From contig NC_067481.1 in assembly GCF_947179515.1 (NCBI RefSeq), positions 87,979,547 to 88,043,546 on the forward strand: a stretch of DNA of 64,000 nucleotides, given 5' to 3'. The notes beneath the pieces are model-generated. The model saw nothing but the letters and a program-made list of their open reading frames with translations. It did no database searches and was not told the DNA's origin. Made by a program: the position numbers and the translations under genes. This document shows positions 47,800 through 59,042 of the stretch, piece by piece (position 1 is the first letter of the stretch; each line of letters begins with the position of its first letter). Source of the stretch: Apodemus sylvaticus. Its lineage: Eukaryota > Chordata > Mammalia > Rodentia > Muridae.

Positions 47800-48080
47800 T
47801 TGTAGTATTATGGGGCTGCTTTGGACTGTCTTCAGCAGTTGATTGTGATTTGCCTCATACTCTGGGAAGGCGTGGCTTTCCCAGCTGCAGATAGTTTCTG
47901 CTATTGTGTGACATTTACAATCTTAAGAACTTTTCAGGGGGTATATAAATGCTAGATCCAAATAGGTGGATGGGTAGTTGTGGTGGCAGGTGGTGGGTGG
48001 TGCTTTGGACAGGTTTATTGCAGTTGTTTAGTATTTATACTCAAGAACAAAAGGAAGGGAATTAGATTTAGGGATCTCTT
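47800..48080 (+). mobile_element. LTR-like rodent repeat, tentative
   Basis: 'ctctgggaaggcgtggcttt', 'ttgtgtgacatttacaatct' and a TATA-like 'gtatataaatg' (47941-47951) match a rodent LTR I recall but cannot name. No internal retroviral sequence lies beside it. Without named ends this stays tentative. Confidence 0.4.
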
Positions 48081-48106
48081 TCTCTCTCTTCTCTCTCCTT
48101 CTTTGT

Positions 48107-48125
48107 CTCCTATCAATGATAGGAG
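48107..48125. repeat. Short hairpin, 9-bp arms
   Basis: CTCCTATCA and TGATAGGAG separated by one A. Confidence 0.75.
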
Positions 48126-48193
48126 GTGAGACCTGTTGGGGGATTAAAAGAAGAACCCATAAGGTAGTAAAAGATTAGCTACACTGCTGAAGG

Positions 48194-48244
48194 TTGGTTT
48201 GTTTGTTTGTTTGGTTGGTTGGTTGGTTGGTTGGTTGGTTTTTG
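48194..48244. repeat. (GTTT)n(GGTT)n microsatellite
   Basis: Three or four GTTT units change into about eight GGTT units. Confidence 0.95.
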
Positions 48245-48599
48245 TTTTTCCAAAAACTGTTGCTCACTGACCCTCTAAGGAGTACATTCAGAGATGGTTT
48301 TTTCCTAGCTTAAATGGTTAATCAACATTACATAAATACAATCATGATATGTTTACTGATTGGATCTGCCTATGTTTTAGTATTGTAAGTTATTCAAAAC
48401 TGTAGACTTCATGCTGGTATTGTTGAAGATATGCTTCACACTAGCCTTAAAATATGTAATAAAAACTATATCTGAATAATTCTGCACTGAGAATTGTCCA
48501 TAAGAATATACTTCGTAGAACATGTAATTATTCATAGATACTTGGGCATGTAGTACACTTTTTCATGTTTCCTATAATAGAGTTGGAATCCATTGAATA

Positions 48600-48985
48600 T
48601 AGTTTTCAATCTTTTTTGCTGTTCACTCTTAAACTTGTGATTTCCCAGTTTACTCAACATCACATCTAGAAATAGCTGTACCATTTCCATTGTATGGTTG
48701 TGGTGTCTTTGTTGACAATTAATTGGCTGTGAATATATGAGATTTTTCTGGAATCCTTGTCTTATTTGTTGCTTAATTTCTATGTTTTTATGCCTGTCCT
48801 TATCATTTGGGTTAGTGTCAGCCATGGGGATTCTATTTGCTTTCATCTAATAATTTTTTGTGCCTTGCTAACCTTGATTCTCCATGATGTCTCCAAGTAT
48901 GTGAACATTTCCTGTTTTTCTGTGTCTAGCTATGATCCACTTTATTTCATTACAACTATTTGAGGTACTTGACCTCCTATACATT
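48600..48985 (-). mobile_element. Second ancient L1-like fragment, homologous to 47090-47425
   Basis: 'aattggctgtgaatatatga', 'tctatgtttttatgcctgtc', 'ttagtgtcagccatggggat' and 'tctccaagtatgtgaacat' each have a counterpart, in the same order and orientation, in 47160-47360. Identity is roughly two thirds to three quarters by eye. Both resemble the reverse strand of old L1 ORF2. Confidence 0.6.
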
Positions 48986-49689
48986 GGGCTGTTCTAGAAG
49001 TGGAGTCTTGGTATCAGTCTACTGCTAGCTTTTAATTACTGAGATATTATAAAATTGGAATGATAGATTTTAAAAAATAACAACAATATATAAAGTACAA
49101 AGCAGGTAAAAACAAACACAAACAAATACTATTTTCATAGATGGAAAGCAGTTTTCTTATAGCAGTTCCATATCTTTGGCCTTAAGTTCAAAAACTCTAG
49201 TATCCTTTGAGGACTTACTGAAGGTTGGGAGATTAATAAGCTCAGCAAATGTTTCACTAAGACCTTGTAATATCAGACTAAAACTACCTTTTTTTCTTTA
49301 TAATAACGAGACTGGCAGCTAGAGTGAATTCCCTTTGGGGATTCTTGGAGACTAGATAGAATGAGCACTGTGTGCTGTGGATTATAACTTTAGAGAGATA
49401 AAGGTTGCAGAGTAAATCAGCAAAGTATTATGAAGAGAAAGTCATGCACGTCTGTCATGTGTATGTTAGCTCAGGAAACATTTTAGAAAGAGAAGTTTGG
49501 AAGAATAAAAATGTGGGAAGAACACTAAGTCAGAGAAAGGGAGATAGCAATTGAAATCTCTCAGGGTCCATGGCATGAACTCACCATGGGTATCTGAAGA
49601 CTGCATTGATGATACTCAGAACTATCTCTATGAGAAATATGAGGAGTATTCTCTCTATCTCTGGACTCATTATCCTGGGTGGAAACAAA
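48986..49689. other. Unassigned sequence upstream of an L1 tail
   Basis: 49440-49690 may belong to the repeat that ends at 49814, but I cannot place it. Confidence 0.4.
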
Positions 49690-49814
49690 CAATGTGAGTA
49701 AAATAGATCTGGGTTAAGAATGTAAAGACGTGTAAGGGAAACCAGGAAGGGGGGGCAGCATTTGAAAGGTTAACAAATAAAATAATTATTGAAAAGCAAA
49801 AAAAAAAAAAAAAA
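49690..49814 (+). mobile_element. L1 3' end with poly(A)
   Basis: 'gggggcagcatttgaaaggt' followed by 'aataaaataattattg' and an A17 tail resemble the L1 terminus 'agcatttgaaatgtaaataaa'. The left limit is uncertain. Confidence 0.55.
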
Positions 49815-51009
49815 GATGTATTATAAATGCTGCTACTGCTTTCATTTTATTTTTTGTCTTGTTTGCTTTAGTTTTTTCCTAACAACCAAAATCCTAAGAT
49901 TTGATTATTGGTGGGAGATTAGATCCCTCCTTCACCCAAGATGAAAAGTGAGAGATTTTAGGATAGGTACCAATATGACATAGCATCTACTCTCAAAAAT
50001 TTTGGAAGATAAAAAGAAAACTATTTTAAACTACAACAGGAGAACAGATAAAAGCTAAGATCATCCTAAACAAATAAGTATTTTTCTAAAATGTATAGTG
50101 CACATAAATATAAAACTGGCATTAAATGTCCTAAATCTCATAAGTACAATCATTATTTTTGCAATCATTATTGTTGGTTTTACCAATACATTTATAATTT
50201 CTAATCCCCCTTTTTTACAAAAGAATTTAAGATCATTTTTTGATATATATGTAGAGCGTGCTCACAGCATGACCATGGAATACTTTGAGTATGTTTTTAA
50301 AAAGGATAAATGGAAAGGAGAAAAGGAGAAAATGAACAGAGTCTGCCTATTTCACCATTCTTTTATCCAAGAAAGGAAATGAATGAAATGTAATACAATT
50401 TTGAAAATGTGACACTAACTCTGCAAATTATAAAAAAAAATCAGTTAACTCTTTGTTTTTACAATCACTGAGATAATACTTTAAAATATAGCAATATAAG
50501 GAATATGGTCATGCCTTGAGTGACATCTTGGTAAAAGGTCTGGTCACTAGAGCAAGCTGATCAGATACCCATTGGAAAGTATTAGTTTTAATGAGATACT
50601 CATTGAGTATTTATTTAACGGACTGAACTATAATATATATAGTCTCTACCTGCTACCCTGATCCCAAACCCTCGCTAATGTCCAAGTATGTAGATAGATA
50701 GAAATATTCACTGAGTATTGCCTAAGTGACTGAATAGTATGCATAATATGCAAATAAGGAATGAATCTGTGAAAGTCATTGATTAAATATTGTGCAATCC
50801 AACTTTCTCTTCCTTTCATTTGTCATATGAAATTTGAGTGTCTTGCAGCACATGAAAAACCATATTCCAGTTAAAATAGACTATGCAAATAATGTTTAGG
50901 TTGGCTCTGCCACCTGGAAATCATTTAACTGAATATTGATAGAAACCTAGATAAGTCCTTTTCTCGGGACATGCATTAGAGGTAACAGGATTCCACTCAT
51001 CCCTGATCC
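49815..51009. other. Single-copy AT-rich DNA, no feature seen
   Basis: A 94-codon frame at 50098-50382 is Ile/Phe-rich from base composition and has no other support. Confidence 0.5.
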
Positions 51010-51650
51010 CGTTTTCAACTCTCTGCTCTTCTCAACTTCTCATTGACTTCTTCCTCAGAGAGCTTAACCGTTGCTGTAGCTGCAAGTGCTAGAAGGATTC
51101 TTTCCATGACACCTCTCTGAGCTCAGAACTTTTCCTTCCCCTGTTCCTTACCCACCTTTCCAGTCATACATGGGTATTTGGTTCTTGGAAGGAGCTAAGT
51201 CTTCTCCCATCTCAGGGACTTTGCAGTTTTTGATATGTTGTATGTTTGCTTGTTGTGTTTGTGGTTTTATTTTGCTTTATTTTTCTTATAGTGTTTTCAC
51301 TCCAAGAATCTACTCTCTGCTTTTCTCATTACCTAATGATGACTGTCCAAAAGTCAGATTATGATAGATCATCTTAAGCAGAGCTATCTCATTCCACTTC
51401 AACCAATGTGTACATTCATTGAACTGTTTATCTTGCTGGTTTTTCTGTTGGGCATTTATTACCATTTAGTCTATTTTATATTTATAAGCATCATTTTCTA
51501 CTGCCTTTTTGTTCACTATTTGTAAGTATCATGAGGACATGTTTCTTGTTCATTGATGTACCCCCAACATCTTCCATGCATCGTTACCATGGATGTGATA
51601 GCAAGGGCTTCTGAGTGATTGTATAATTGAATCTATTTTAATAAGCACAA
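51010..51650 (+). mobile_element. L2 LINE, 3' end
   Basis: 'gacttcttcctcagagagct' (about 51045), 'tttttgttcactatttgtaa' and 'catgaggacatgtttcttgt', then 'tcattgatgtacccccaac', follow the order of the L2 3' end. No coding frame remains. Confidence 0.65.
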
Positions 51651-52524
51651 AGCATGATAGTTTCTATGGAGTTAAATTGGTAGTGTACAGGCACATGAAG
51701 AAATACAGAAGTGAAGAAAACATGACTATGACTATGGCTATGAAATTACATAGAAAACAGAGAGCAGCAGAGGGAAGCAAGGTGTGCTTCCTTAGAAGCT
51801 GAGCTATCAAGGATTGCTGTAACATCTTTCTTAGATGGCTCAAGATCTCAGAAAATGGGATGTCAATATGGGAAAACGGTGTTCAAAAGCACCTGAATAA
51901 TATGAATTGCATAAGAGGTTAGAAAATATTAGCACTGAGTAGACTATAAAGTCTTTGATTATCATGCCCAGATATTCAGAATTATTATGTTGCAAGGCAA
52001 TAGATACATTCAAAGGAACCATAAGCAGGTAACGGCTGAGTTCAGAGTTCTGTGTGACAAGGGGAAACATAAAGCATGTTGGGTTTCCAAGAAAAAAACT
52101 TGTAGTGCTTGCCATGGTATAGAAAGAAAATTTGAATGAAATGATGAATTAATTCAGATTTTGTGACCTTGAAGTGATTTTTTGGGGGTGATGCAGAAAG
52201 GGATGGGATGATAGGTAATAATAAATGTAGGTATGCCTGTGAGAACCTGCAGTTTAACCATGGCTATATTAGACATAGAAAGACATGTAGTAAGAAACCT
52301 AGGCAAAGGAGCAGAGACAGTAAAGGACTCAGTTTTACCTAATGAAGGTAAGAATCACAAAGGTTTAGGATCACCTGACAATTGCTGAACTCTAGAAAGG
52401 GGATCTCGTTTATTTGCAAAGTCTTCAATGGGTGCACTAAAAATAACAAAAAGCCTTCAATGCATTTGATATTAGTCATTTGCATATTATTTAAGAATAT
52501 GCTAGTTAGAAAAGGATCACAAGC
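51651..52524. other. Single-copy DNA, no feature seen
   Basis: Nothing recognisable. Confidence 0.5.
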
Positions 52525-52900
52525 TGAACAGCCTGAAACAATAGCAGGCATTAATTATCTCACAGTGTCTGGGGTCACAGTCAGTTGAAGTATAACTGAG
52601 TAGTTCTGGCTTCTTACCTCTTACTGATTTGCAGTCAGGTTGTTGGGCAAGACTTTAGTTGTCTGAAGACTTGACTAAAACTATAAGCATATTTTCAAAG
52701 TAGCCAGCTTGTATGATTGACATACAGTGGCTGATTGCTGAAGGAAGTGTGCCATCTCTCCAAATTTGGTTCCCTACATAGGTTTCTCTCTGTGGAGTAA
52801 GTGGACAAGCTAGGTCTGCAAAGCCACACACTATCACTTCTGTGTCCTCTTACTTATACAGACAAGAGCTACAAGATGCTAGGAGACAGAGACTCCCAAT
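52525..52900 (-). mobile_element. MLT1-type (MaLR) LTR, diverged
   Basis: 'cattaattatctcacagtgt' is the reverse of the conserved MLT1 end ('ctgtgagataataaatg'). 'tgtctgaagacttgactaaa' and 'aaagccacacactatcactt' occur in the order expected for this LTR in reverse. No internal sequence is attached, so it is probably a solo LTR. Confidence 0.6.
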
Positions 52901-53996
52901 TTATTTAAGCATATAACTAGTAGGTAGGAATTATCCATGCAGTCATCTTGGATGATAAATCCAATGATAGATTTGTCACAGCACAAAGAAAGTTGGCATA
53001 TACGATGCTAAATATCTGGTCTTTAGAAGTATAGAAATAAAGTATGGTTTGAAACTGTGCAAATAAGGATGGACTAATTCTAGAACATTGAATGAAACTA
53101 GATAAGTGTCTACCAATTGTCACCACTCTCTTATGAGGATTTAAAGAACTTTAAGAAAAATGAGAGAAAATGGAAAGATATGGAAAAAAATGGGAGAAAG
53201 TGGGAGACTTGGTGAGTTGAAAGCACCGGAACAGTTTTCATTTGCTCAGTAAAAATACTTGATAAGTTGTTAGAGGGTTACATTTATTAATTGAGCCTGG
53301 AGGTTAGGGCAAACCTGAGCAGTCCCTCAAGATGAAGTGATTGGCAGCATGCCCTGGAGAAGAAGCAAGAATCCAAACACAGAGAGTTGTTTAATTAGTC
53401 TAACTTCATTCAAGACCTCTCAGCCTAATTTTCATTGTTTGTATTACATACCATAACATCTTGCAGTATCAGCCCATCTTTCTGGAGTATCAAGCCCCAA
53501 GACTCCAAAACACTGTTTTAAGATAACCTACTAGGCATTTCATTCTCTAAAGAAACCAATTATATATAAAATTAATAATTAAAAATTATAAATAGAAAGA
53601 ACAAGAAAACATGCATACTCCATGTCCTGCAGGTAGATTTTTTTTTTGCCATGGTGTGTAGGGAATTAGGTGCAAAAATAAAATCCATTTATGTTAATGG
53701 GCATTGCATGTCTAATTTCTCATGTTCCACACTGCTGGCTTCCCCCCTTGTGTTTTTGTGAGAACATGGGACTGTTGGAGGGGGAAGGGGAAGAAAAGTG
53801 AATGATTGATTTGATGGCCTGTCAATTATAATGGCAATCAGGGAAATTCCAAAGCTGTTTTAACCTCTATAGAAACAGTTAGTCAGACCATATGCGTTGT
53901 CTTCCTGCCAGATGCCGTCATTTGTCAATTTCCTGTTAAGAAAATGGGATTCTGCAAAAAACACGGAGTTTTTTTTTCTTTTTATTTGTAATAGAT

Positions 53997-54000
<4 letters not shown>
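52901..54000. other. Single-copy DNA, possible conserved stretch at 53760-53965
   Basis: No repeat named. The stretch 53790-53960 holds a TGATTGAT motif (53803-53810) and 'gtcaattataatgg'. Confidence 0.45.

Positions 54001-54030
<30 letters not shown>
54001..54030. repeat. (CA)15 microsatellite
   Basis: Fifteen perfect CA units. Confidence 0.97.
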
Positions 54031-54037
<7 letters not shown>

Positions 54038-55174
54038 AAAATATAGTTTACAGCTTCTACTCAATAACTTCTAACACTTGATAATCTCCATAGTAATTTT
54101 CCTTGACCTGGCTGGCATCTCTTCTGTGAGGTCAGCACACCATTTGGAAACACAATCCTAAAATTGTCTTTACCCCAACTTTAAGCTTAGCAATTAAATA
54201 TATCCGCTTTTGATGATGCAATCTATAGAAAAGGTGGAAATAAAATAGCTGTTAACAGATATCAGGGATATAATGAATTTACCCCTCAGCGAAGAAGAGA
54301 GATAATATGGGGTTTAAGGATTAAAGTAAACAACATGGGTTGAATGTTGATTACCTAAAGATAAAGAAATAAACTCCCAAATGTGTGTTTTCAATTCTAT
54401 TAAGTAGAGGGATGATTTTGTTTAAGTGGAAGAAATAGTTAATTACTCTAAAATACTCTGTGTATCTGTCTACTTGTCTGTTTATTATCAAGGATGAAAA
54501 CATCTAGAAACCTATAAGCCTGCTTGTCTCAGGAACAATAAAATCCTGTCATCCCACACATGCAAAGCAGCATGTCTTTAGGGTTTGGCTTAAAGCTCTA
54601 AGAGCACTCATATTTTGGTTTTTAAATTTGAAGACTCTAGATAGCCTGAATACATTCACACTCACACGTGATCATTTCCGATGCACCTTTTCTTGAACTA
54701 TGCTTTCGATAACGCTACCGGCTTCAAATACCTGCTTTGCATGCTCTAGCCACACAGCCAACCAAGCAACTTGGAAACTCGGGCAAGAGAAAAGATGTTT
54801 GTGCGACTTTAGATAGGGAGCATTGTGTATCAACTTATTAATAGGAACCGGCCCCGACAATCCTAGCAAATGGCTTAAGAGAGGAATGTTCTGAAACCTA
54901 GGACAAGTTTCCTGTAATAGCTAGGCACCAATCAAAATTCTGAACTTTCTCTGGCTGTCAGCCAGCAGGAAACAGGCAGGGTATGCTTATTGTTTAAGAT
55001 TTTGGTAGAAAGCCACTGCGGGTGCGGGGGGAGGGGGAGAACTTAAATCTCTAACTTTTACAGCTGTCAGCCTTTGTTGTATCCACTCGAGCCTAGAATT
55101 CTAAAGTCTAATTTTTTCCTTAAAGGTCACCAATGAGCTATAATATAGTTTTTAACATTTTAATTTTCCCTTTC
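54031..55174. other. Single-copy DNA, no feature seen
   Basis: A G-run near 55026-55037 is the only simple sequence. Confidence 0.5.
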
Positions 55175-55187
55175 CTTCCCCTGCTGT
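55175..55187. repeat. 13-bp direct repeat, left copy
   Basis: CTTCCCCTGCTGT, identical to 55199-55211. Confidence 0.85.
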
Positions 55188-55198
55188 TTTTTTTTTTT
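55188..55198 (-). mobile_element. T11 tract between duplicated targets; possible tail-only insertion
   Basis: The DNA between the two 13-bp repeats is T only. The simplest reading is a retrotransposition that left nothing but poly(A), seen on the reverse strand. The target end (CTGT/GACC) is not a good L1 endonuclease site, so a templated duplication remains possible. Confidence 0.5.
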
Positions 55199-55211
55199 CT
55201 TCCCCTGCTGT
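55199..55211. repeat. 13-bp direct repeat, right copy
   Basis: Exact copy of 55175-55187. Confidence 0.85.
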
Positions 55212-56312
55212 GACCAGTTCACTCCTGAAGGTCAGGGGAATGATAATGCTGATGGCTCTGCCTTTTTATTCATAGACCAGGTAGAGAGTGCATATGGCCA
55301 TAAACGGGTGCCTCTATCACTGGGCCAGGCTATTGACCCCTGCCCTGAGCTGAAGATTGTACCTTCTCCCGGGGATAACAAATGCCTTACTCTGCAGGTT
55401 CACAGAGCCTGGAAGAGTACTTAGCCAGACTCTGCCATTTCCCTTGAATGATACTGTGATTGGTTTTCTCATATGAACAGAATGCTGGTGAGAGGACGGC
55501 TGAAGTCTGTTTATTCAGGAATTTGTTTTTGACCACAGCCATCTTAGAGTTGAGATGATTATTACTTTATCTGCTAATGTTGACTAGAAACATATTTTCA
55601 TTCTGAGAAAATAGTGCTGTCATTTTTTTGGGCACCAAGACAAATTTCTGATGTTTGTTCAACTTCAGACATTATTAAAAACAAAGTCCCCAAATCCAGA
55701 TTTAAGGTCATGGTGGACTGACCCAGTAAACTGCCCACTAAAGTTCCAACTCTATGAGGTGACACAGAAGGAAGGACACAAGTTTACTAAGTCTGGGTTG
55801 CAGTCAAATGTCTTCTGTCCTCAAATCCAGTTTCATTTAGAGCATTGTTAGAAACAGAAATGAGCAGAAAGTGGTCCAGATGACACTTATGACCTCAGGA
55901 GAGACTAGGGTTAAACAATCCTTCACATGGTCCCCCGGGGACGGGAGAGGGAACTGCAGCTAGTCCCCTATAACTCTTCTTTACCCCAGAGCCAACATTC
56001 TTTAACACTCCATGTTTATACATGTTGTTATCTTCAAATACTGTTGCATAAATGCATGGTCTATTAAATAAAATGTTAAAGGCGATTACCCCTTTAAAAT
56101 AGGACTATGCAATCTCCTTAAGCACACTTATGTGCTTAAATACTTGTACCATCCAGAGAACTCTGAAAGACCACTGGATCCAAAGTGATCTCAAATGACA
56201 CCAGATAATGTATTGGTCTCCTGTTCAATGCAATTGGAAGAAGGGAATATTTAAGAAGGCAAGGCCTAGGGAAGTTTTAGAGACAGACCTCAAAGGGAAT
56301 TCAGAGCCCTTG
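55212..56312. other. Single-copy DNA, no feature seen
   Basis: Somewhat higher GC than the rest. No repeat or exon recognised. Confidence 0.5.
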
Positions 56313-56326
56313 GACTGTTTGTTTAC
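56313..56326. repeat. Target-site duplication, left copy
   Basis: GACTGTTTGTTTAC, 13 of 14 identical to 57628-57641. Confidence 0.8.
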
Positions 56327-57630
56327 TTTTTTTTAAATTGAATATATTCTTCATTTACACTTCAAATGTTATATCCCTTCCTGGTTTTCCATCTCCCTGA
56401 AAACCCCCAACCCATCCTCCAACCCCCTGCCTCCAGGTTGGTTGCCTTCCACCCAACCCAGTCCCACGACCCCGACTTGATTTCCTCACACTGGGGCCTC
56501 TATTGAGCCTTCACAGGACCAAGAAACTCTCCTCCCACTGTTGCCCGACAAGGTAGTCCTCTGCCACTCTTTTGGTTGGAACCATGTGTACCCCTTGGTT
56601 GATGACTTAGTCCCTGGGAGCCCTGGTCTGGTTGACCAATATCATCGTTCTTCCCATGGGGCTGCAACCAGCCCCCTGCCCCACAGCTCCTCCAGTCTGG
56701 CCTCCAACTCCTCCAGTGTGAACTCAGCCATCAGTCCAATGGTTGGCTGCTAGTATTCGCCTCTGTATATGTAAAGCTCTGGCAGGGCCCCTCCAAAAGT
56801 CAACTATAACAGGCTCCTTTCAGTAAACACTTCTTGTCATCCATAGTAGTTTTGGGGTTTGGTGACTGTTTATAGGATGAATCAACTGAGGAAACTCCAG
56901 TGGCTCTGAAGCTCCTAAAGAAATATTCAGCATCCTTAGTTATCGGGAAATGCAAATCAAAACAACACTGAGATTTCACCTCACACCAGTCAGAATGGCT
57001 AAGATGAAAAACTCAGGGGACAGCAGATGCTGTATAGGATATGGAGAAAGAGGAACACTTCTCCTTTGCTATTGGGATTGCAAGCTAGTAAAATGGCTCT
57101 GGAAATCAGTTTGGTGGTTCCTCAGACAATAGTACTACCTGAGGACCCAGCTATACCATTCCTGGGTATATACCCAGAAGATACTCCAACATGTAATAAG
57201 GATACATGCTCTACTATGTTCATAGCAGCCCTATTTATAATAGCCAAAAGCTGGAAAGAATCCAAATTTCTTCAACAGAAGAATTGATAAAAAAAATTGT
57301 GGTATATATACACAATGGCGTACTACTCACCTATTAAAAACAATGAATTCATGAATTCTTAGGCAAATGGATGGAACTAGAAAGTGTCATCCTGAGTGAA
57401 GTAACCCAATCACAAAAGAACCCACATGGTATGCACTCACTGATAAGTGATTATTAGCCCAAAAGCTCAAAATAAACATGGTACAATTCACAGACAACAG
57501 GAAGCTCAAGAAGAAGAAAGACCAAAGTGGGGGTGCTTTGGTTCCTCTTAGAAAGGGAACAAAATAATCACAGGAACAACTATGGAGACAAAGTGTGGAG
57601 TAGCGACTGAAGGAAAGGCCACCCAGAGAC
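56327..57630 (-). mobile_element. Lx-type L1 with 5' inversion (twin priming)
   Basis: 56327-56875 is the minus-strand tail and 3' UTR ('acttcaaatgttatatccct', 'cttcacaggaccaagaaact', 'tagtattcgcctctgtatat'). At about 56876 the orientation flips: 56876-57627 is plus-strand ORF2 and the start of the 3' UTR. The inverted piece ends at 'cacccagagactg', about 20 bp short of where the minus piece begins in an intact L1. A near-perfect 14-bp TSD flanks the unit. Confidence 0.88.
56876..57440 (+). pseudogene. Inverted, frameshifted L1 ORF2 C-terminal fragment
   Basis: The ORF2 C-terminus is recognisable ('REMQIKTTLRFHLTPVRMAK'-type sequence near 56950) but split between frames at 56950-57132 and 57027-57287. 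The cysteine-rich motif is broken: the second Cys is Tyr and the His is Leu ('CCIGYGERGTLLLC'). A stop follows the tryptophan-rich stretch. It is an old, dead copy. Confidence 0.88.
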
Positions 57631-57641
57631 TGTTTCTTTAC
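57628..57641. repeat. Target-site duplication, right copy
   Basis: GACTGTTTCTTTAC. Its first five bases also match the L1 sequence at the end of the inverted piece. Confidence 0.8.
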
Positions 57642-58959
57642 ATTTCATTGCTTTCCCAGTGGTCTCGAGATGAGTTGGCCTTATTTTCTAGTCGCTCCCC
57701 ACCACATAGTCCTCCATGACATACTAGCATGAGCCTAAAGTAGTGGACTATGTAAGTCATGTATTAAAATAGTCAAAACTCTAGAACAAGATAGACCTTC
57801 CCCTTGAAAACTTATTATCCCATATATTCTAGCATATGGGATATAATATACTAGTATATAATAAAAAATACAAGCATACCCTAATTTTAAAGATCACTTT
57901 GAAATAAACTGAAGTCATCTGCACAGGGCATAGTTCTCAGACCATTGTTCTCTGACTCTCAGAGCTTAGACATACGTCACCTTTCTTGGTCCACACTGTG
58001 CTTTGTCTGAATTATTTTTCTGAAGCCCCAAATCTTAAGATAACTTTTAACCTTCAACTCAGAATCTTCCATATAGGTCACATTAGCAATGATTTTATCT
58101 AGTCTTTGTCACCAGAAATATATCACCAATCATTCATTTAATTAAAATTACCTTTAATGTTCCTAATAATCACTTTTATCCATTTCTGCTACATTATCTG
58201 AGGTCTCAGAGCCTTGTATCTGAAGTTCCTTCAGTAAAGGAACTGTGTTTATTCTTAGGTATATTCAAGACAAGCCCTGTCAGTGCCCTGGGCTGTTTCT
58301 ACAAATCTCAGGGCTGTTGCCTCAAATTATCCAAAACTCTGTGGAAAAATCAAACAGTTGCATCATTTGGTTGTTCTTTAGGTTATAAATCTGAAACCAA
58401 GATGTGAGAAGATGCCTATGAAGAATCCTTCCTTGTTTGCCTGCTCTAACCTATCAGTGATGCCAGGCACGCATAGGTATCGTCATTCCTTGGGTCATCA
58501 TTATTTTCTTCTGAGTATCTTTTCTTCATGTGTGTCTATATCTCTTGTACTTTCTCTCTTCTTCCAATGAATGACATGGGCCATTAAACATCATAACACA
58601 GCATTGTTTCACTTTTAACCAAGAGGCCTGCAAAGATCCTACTTTTGATTCCAAAAGTTGCATTGTGAGATTTTGTGTAGTGTTTAACTTTAGGTGGACA
58701 CTATAATTTCCTATAGTACTTTAGAGTCTCTTTTGCTCAGACATCTGATAATCACCAGTACGGTGATAAGAATTGAAGGATCAATGGCTGACCTATTACT
58801 GTGAGTGGTATTTTGATAACAGAGTTGTAGAAACCACAGGAAATGCACATGGAATAAGTTATATGAAAATAAGACAGTCTATGGATTTCACAGGGTCTGC
58901 AGGCTACTATAAAACTATGACGCATCAGTTTTATTAATTCAGGCACCCTTTTGTGATTT
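57642..58959. other. Single-copy DNA, no feature seen
   Basis: Nothing recognisable. Confidence 0.5.
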
Positions 58960-59042
58960 AGAGGCAGAGTTTACCAGAGATGGTAAACAAGGCTTCACGC
59001 ATGATATACAAGTACTCAACCACTGAACTCTATTCCTAGTCA
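58960..59042 (-). mobile_element. ID/B4-type SINE fragment
   Basis: 'acaagtactcaaccactgaa' followed by 'ctctattcctag' is the reverse of the ID head ('gggatatagctcagtggt'-type). Diverged, with a degraded pol III promoter. Confidence 0.6.
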
